From positions 186,001 through 250,000 of the forward strand of contig NZ_CYSB01000041.1 in NCBI RefSeq assembly GCF_001458255.1: DNA of 64,000 nucleotides. Reading direction: 5' to 3'. The translations under genes and the position numbers were made by a program. Position 1 is the first letter of the stretch, and every line of letters starts with the position of its first letter. Below the pieces are notes generated by a model. The model had not been told where the DNA came from and did no database searches. It saw nothing but the letters and a program-made list of their open reading frames with translations. Source of the DNA: Thalassovita autumnalis. Its GTDB lineage: Bacteria; Pseudomonadota; Alphaproteobacteria; Rhodobacterales; Rhodobacteraceae. Positions 61,420 through 64,000 of the stretch are shown in pieces.

Positions 61420-61989
61420 TCAAGCCGCGTCCAATTTGTAAACAGTGCCGCGCTCGGGGTGTTTCTCGGAAGTAATTGGCAGGCCAAGCTTCTTCTTGAG
61501 GGCACCAGAGATTGCACCTCTCGCCGTATGCGCTTGCCAAGATGTCGCCTCAACAATCTCGGTGATCGAGGCACCTTCGGGGCGCTGAAGCATTTCGATC
61601 AACAGGGCCTGCTTGGTACCTTGCCGGATAGAAACCAGCTTAGGGCCTGCGCTTGCGTCTGTGGGCACTGCTGTAGATTTGACCGCCGGTCGAGCCTTGC
61701 GGATATTGCTGACAGCGCTCGCGACGACTGGGTCAATGCCGATGGCACCAAGTCCGGCCCCAGTTGCGATCAAGGTCGTGCCATGACCCTCGCCGATCTC
61801 ACGCCAGAGCGGTTCATGACGCCGGAGATTGGCATCGACCTCTTCAAGCCAGCCGCGCTCGATCATCTTGGCGACGGTCATCTTGGCCGCAGCGCCAGCC
61901 AGCCCGTCGGGCAGAGGCATAGCCAAGTTGCCAGGGCGGGATGCGGCGCGGGTAAGAATAATGGTTTGTGTATCGGTGAGTTTGGACAT
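61420..61989 (-). CDS. DUF3489 domain protein
   Basis: A 189-residue protein. The C-terminal DUF3489 domain (about 118-189, GTKQALLIEMLQRPEGASI then WQAHTARGAISGALKKKLGL) is a winged-helix fold. The N-terminal part (about 1-75) repeats a similar helix-turn-helix pattern (TDTQTIILTRAASRPGN, KMIERGWLEEVD). Members are common in phages and islands of alphaproteobacteria and may bind DNA. First of a small minus-strand group facing the methyltransferase operon. Confidence 0.85.
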   Translation of the reverse strand: MSKLTDTQTIILTRAASRPGNLAMPLPDGLAGAAAKMTVAKMIERGWLEEVDANLRRHEPLWREIGEGHGTTLIATGAGLGAIGIDPVVASAVSNIRKARPAVKSTAVPTDASAGPKLVSIRQGTKQALLIEMLQRPEGASITEIVEATSWQAHTARGAISGALKKKLGLPITSEKHPERGTVYKLDAA

Positions 61990-62024
61990 CGTTTACGCCT
62001 TTTCAAAAGGTTTCGGGAAGCAGA

Positions 62025-62426
62025 TCAGTTGGCATCTTCCATCGCAGCCGTGACGGCGAAGTGCTGCACCCAGCCAGTCAGATAAGGCAGCCCCGCAGGG
62101 ATGCCGTGCTCACGTTCAGTCTTGCGGTCGATGCGCCAGCCCTGCCAGCGGCGGATCGCAGAGCTGATAGCAGCCTCGAGCCCAATGTTGCCGCCCGTCA
62201 TATTGCCGACGACATCATCGGCGAAATGCCGACCTATGCGGCTGTCGAGGAAATCACGGATGCCGCTCATCTCGTCCTCGCTGTCGGCGTGGATGGCTTC
62301 GGCGATCAGGCGCGAGGCCAGCGCCCAGACCTCCGCGCTGCGGCGGTCGCGCTCTGGGCAGACGGTCAGGGTGCGGAAGAAGCCGTAGTCCTCATTGCGG
62401 CTGGGCGGGATGGAGTGTGTGGTCAT
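62025..62426 (-). CDS. Unknown phage protein
   Basis: A 133-residue soluble protein with AAAGG upstream of its ATG. Residues about 25-95 are helical with CPERDRRSAEVWALASRLIAEAIHAD and an acidic patch; the end is hydrophobic to neutral. No family was recognised. It lies 35 bp upstream of the DUF3489 gene on the same strand and is probably co-transcribed with it. Confidence 0.65.
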   Translation of the reverse strand: MTTHSIPPSRNEDYGFFRTLTVCPERDRRSAEVWALASRLIAEAIHADSEDEMSGIRDFLDSRIGRHFADDVVGNMTGGNIGLEAAISSAIRRWQGWRIDRKTEREHGIPAGLPYLTGWVQHFAVTAAMEDAN

Positions 62427-62537
62427 GGCGTGGGCCTTTCAGGTGAGTTGCATCGTTTTGGTGCAATCACAATCGCTCTGAAGAGCCGATTAACGTAGCA
62501 AAATCAGAGCACTATAATTGCTATCTGATCACTGCGC

Positions 62538-62813
62538 TTAATCCGTCGCATCGATCCAATGCCCGTCCTGCCAGAGGTAGAGATGGGACAATTCACAGGT
62601 CGGCCGCGAGAGGAACCGGGGCGGCCGAGGCGGGTTGAAACAATCCAACGCCTCGGCGCTGACCTGCCGGATTTCCCTTGCGGCAAGGATGTCTTCGGGC
62701 GTCCACGCGGCTAGCGCGGGAAGCATGTGCGCTGGGTAGCCATCGTAATGGACATATACATGCGCCCATTCTTCGGGCCCGGTCTGGATGGCGATCTGTG
62801 CGCGGGTGCTCAT
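62538..62813 (-). CDS. Unknown small phage protein
   Basis: A 91-residue protein; the ATG at 62813 has GAGGGCG upstream, within 10 bp of the preceding gene's stop. MSTRAQIAIQTGPEEWAHVYVHYDGYPAHML resembles small proteins of unknown function found in phages and islands. The C-terminus (HLYLWQDGHWIDATD) is aromatic-rich. No catalytic motif recognised. Confidence 0.65.
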   Translation of the reverse strand: MSTRAQIAIQTGPEEWAHVYVHYDGYPAHMLPALAAWTPEDILAAREIRQVSAEALDCFNPPRPPRFLSRPTCELSHLYLWQDGHWIDATD

Positions 62814-62823
62814 AGGATCGCCC

Positions 62824-63006
62824 TCACTTCTGCTGTTCAATCAGCGCGAGGAGGACCGCCGCCATGCCGCCCAGGTACTCGCTGCGGCGGAACACGATTT
62901 CGTCGATGTGGCCGGCGTTGTCGATCGCGGGGTCAACCGCGAGATCGTCTGCCATGTGCGGCATCAGGCGCTTGGCTTCCGCGTTGTAGCGGGTGGCAAG
63001 GGTCAT
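62824..63006 (-). CDS. Very small phage protein
   Basis: A 60-residue protein with GGAGAAACACAG upstream of its ATG, coupled to the next gene (10 bp apart). It is mostly helical (TRYNAEAKRLMPHMADDLAVD, SEYLGGMAAVLLALIEQQK), with no signal peptide. Unknown function. It heads the minus-strand group diverging from the terminase genes. Confidence 0.6.
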   Translation of the reverse strand: MTLATRYNAEAKRLMPHMADDLAVDPAIDNAGHIDEIVFRRSEYLGGMAAVLLALIEQQK

Positions 63007-63127
63007 CTGTGTTTCTCCAATCAGGCAATTTGCTTGATGTGAGAATCGCTCGACACCGAAGTGTAATCAACTCAAATAGGCAGATTTTTCTGTTTATTTT
63101 CAATATTTTGAGGTCACTCCAACCGCC

Positions 63128-63682
63128 ATGGAAGGTATGTCTGAACGCGCCTATGCTGAGCATGCCGGGATCTCCCGCGGGGCCGTACAGAAGGCGCGCA
63201 AGACCGGTCGGCTGGTGCTTTTTGCAGACGGGTCCATCAACGCGGTGGCCTCGGATGCGCGGCGTGGCACTGCGACCGACCCGGATCAACAGATGCGCTC
63301 ACGTGGTGGGTTTGGGGCAGCTGGTGACGGTCCGGCAGTCTCAGGCCCAGGCGACAGCACATCCTACATCAAGGCCCGGACGGCGCTAACCGTTTACCAG
63401 GCTCAGGAACGGCAGCTGTCGATCCAGAAGAAAAAGGGCGTGCTGGTCGACCGTGCGCGCGCCGAGACGCTGGTGTTTCGTTTGGTCCGTCAGGAGCGGG
63501 ATCTTTGGGTCACCTGGCCCACCCGAGTCGCGGCCCTGATGGCTGCACAATTATCCGCAGATATGGAGAAGGCATCCGGCAAGGCGGTGACGATCGAGAC
63601 TGCGATCTTGCAGAGGGTGTTGGAAACCCATGTCCGAGAGCAGCTCGACGCCCTGGCCGACCTCAGGGTCTCGCTTGAATGA
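63128..63682 (+). CDS. Phage terminase small subunit (Nu1-like DNA-packaging protein)
   Basis: A 184-residue protein. The N-terminal MSERAYAEHAGISRGAVQKARKTGR (about 4-28) is the Nu1-type helix-turn-helix that binds the packaging site. The rest (about 80-184) is helical, with ARTALTVYQAQERQLSIQKKKG suited to oligomerise and contact the large subunit. An ATG three codons downstream is an alternative start. It opens the late, rightward packaging module. Confidence 0.82.
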   Translation: MEGMSERAYAEHAGISRGAVQKARKTGRLVLFADGSINAVASDARRGTATDPDQQMRSRGGFGAAGDGPAVSGPGDSTSYIKARTALTVYQAQERQLSIQKKKGVLVDRARAETLVFRLVRQERDLWVTWPTRVAALMAAQLSADMEKASGKAVTIETAILQRVLETHVREQLDALADLRVSLE

Positions 63683-64000
63683 TGAGGAGAACACACCTGA
63701 TCTGACCGAGGGCCTTGATCTCGCCTTTGATGGCGCAGAGGATATCCTGCGCGCGTGGCGCCGTGGGATGCGGCCCGACCCTGACCTGACCGTGTCCGAA
63801 TGGGCAGATAAGCATCGCAAGCTGTCCTCGCGGGCCTCGGCTGAACCGGGGCAATATCGAACAGCCCGAACGCCATATCTGCGGGCCATTATGGATGCGC
63901 TGTCGCCAAACCACCCGGCCCAGCGGATCAGCTTCATGAAGGCCGCACAGGTCGGGGCAACAGAAGCCGGCAACAACTGGATCGGCTTTGTGATCCATCA
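63630..64000 (+). CDS. Phage terminase large subunit (GpA family), partial
   Basis: The first 123 residues are visible; the gene continues beyond the window. The ATG at 63630 overlaps the small-subunit gene by 53 bp and follows TTGGAAA; a TTG at 63675 is the alternative. RPDPDLTVSEWADKHRKLSS, then SAEPGQYRTARTPYLRAIMD, is the GpA start, and SFMKAAQVGATEAGNNW is the Walker-A-like ATP site of the packaging motor. It fits the small subunit just upstream. Confidence 0.88.
   Translation, partial: MSESSSTPWPTSGSRLNDEENTPDLTEGLDLAFDGAEDILRAWRRGMRPDPDLTVSEWADKHRKLSSRASAEPGQYRTARTPYLRAIMDALSPNHPAQRISFMKAAQVGATEAGNNWIGFVIH

Larger units (their letters stand above)
49318..64000. mobile_element. Prophage or phage-derived integrated element, right end outside the window
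   Basis: Tyrosine integrase, AlpA-like protein, VRR-NUC nuclease, a replication-initiator-like gene with internal repeats, phage-type ParB-methyltransferase, and terminase small and large subunits occur in phage-like order. A cargo block (about 54.4-59.5 kb) interrupts it. Left border is uncertain: either just after the integrase gene (about 49.92 kb) or left of the WYL/49318 pair. No head, tail or lysis genes are inside the window; they should follow the terminase. Confidence 0.8.

Overview
The window reads as a chromosomal segment of a marine alphaproteobacterium of the Rhodobacteraceae (Roseobacter group; Phaeobacter/Ruegeria-like at the level of gene content). The basis is high-GC coding sequence, polyamine ABC transporters with pyruvate-type aminotransferases, a TRAP-fed sugar-acid cluster, malonyl-CoA synthetase and DUF3179/DUF2218-type genes. 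Genus-level placement is inference.

Bases 1-36400 look like core chromosome. A minus-strand polyamine-type ABC operon (ATPase, binding protein, two permeases; 1-3922) is followed by a lactonase-like beta-propeller and an omega-aminotransferase. A GntR/FCD regulator is divergent from a second complete polyamine system, potFGHI (7584-11559). A shared motif (TGATCAAATT plus ATTCGATTG) lies upstream of both the aminotransferase and potF, and agmatinase (28700-29644) can make putrescine, so polyamine turnover is a theme. Other genes: a DMT exporter, malonyl-CoA synthetase, an outer-membrane barrel, msrA/msrB, queG, a GST, mtgA, glutamate synthase gltB/gltD with an alpha/beta hydrolase between them, uppP, an NDUFA9-like protein, tRNA-Leu(CAG), a fructokinase with a LacI-type operator, a DUF3179 protein and a large autotransporter.

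At 36751-36797 lies the 3' part of an initiator tRNA-fMet gene (minus strand) with its native terminator but no 5' part. This is the usual scar of integration into a tRNA, so the sequence to its right is read as a genomic island. Its cargo (37611-47306) is a sugar-acid pathway: fructuronate/mannonate reductase, Zn-dependent polyol/sugar-acid dehydrogenase, KDG kinase, TRAP transporter, GntR regulator, mannonate dehydratase and an FMN-dependent hydroxyacid oxidase. Together these predict L-gulonate/L-idonate/D-mannonate to KDG to KDPG. Decayed DNA with an IS3-type transposase remnant follows.

From about 49.3 kb to the right edge is a prophage or phage-derived element. It has a WYL regulator divergent from a small unknown gene, a tyrosine integrase, a repeat-rich control region, and an early operon whose genes overlap by 4 bp (AlpA-like protein, unknown, VRR-NUC nuclease, a replication-initiator-like protein carrying iteron-like repeats inside its gene, unknown). 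Further right are a ParB-methyltransferase fusion, small unknown genes, and terminase small and large subunits. Between the early operon and the methyltransferase is a cargo block of about 5 kb. It truncates a phage ORF and holds RsgA GTPase, a GNAT acetyltransferase, a MerR-methyltransferase fusion, HipB/HipA and an orphan HigA-like antitoxin, and is bordered by iterated GGAAKCCA motifs. This cargo block and the origin-like repeat cluster are the most unusual parts of the window.
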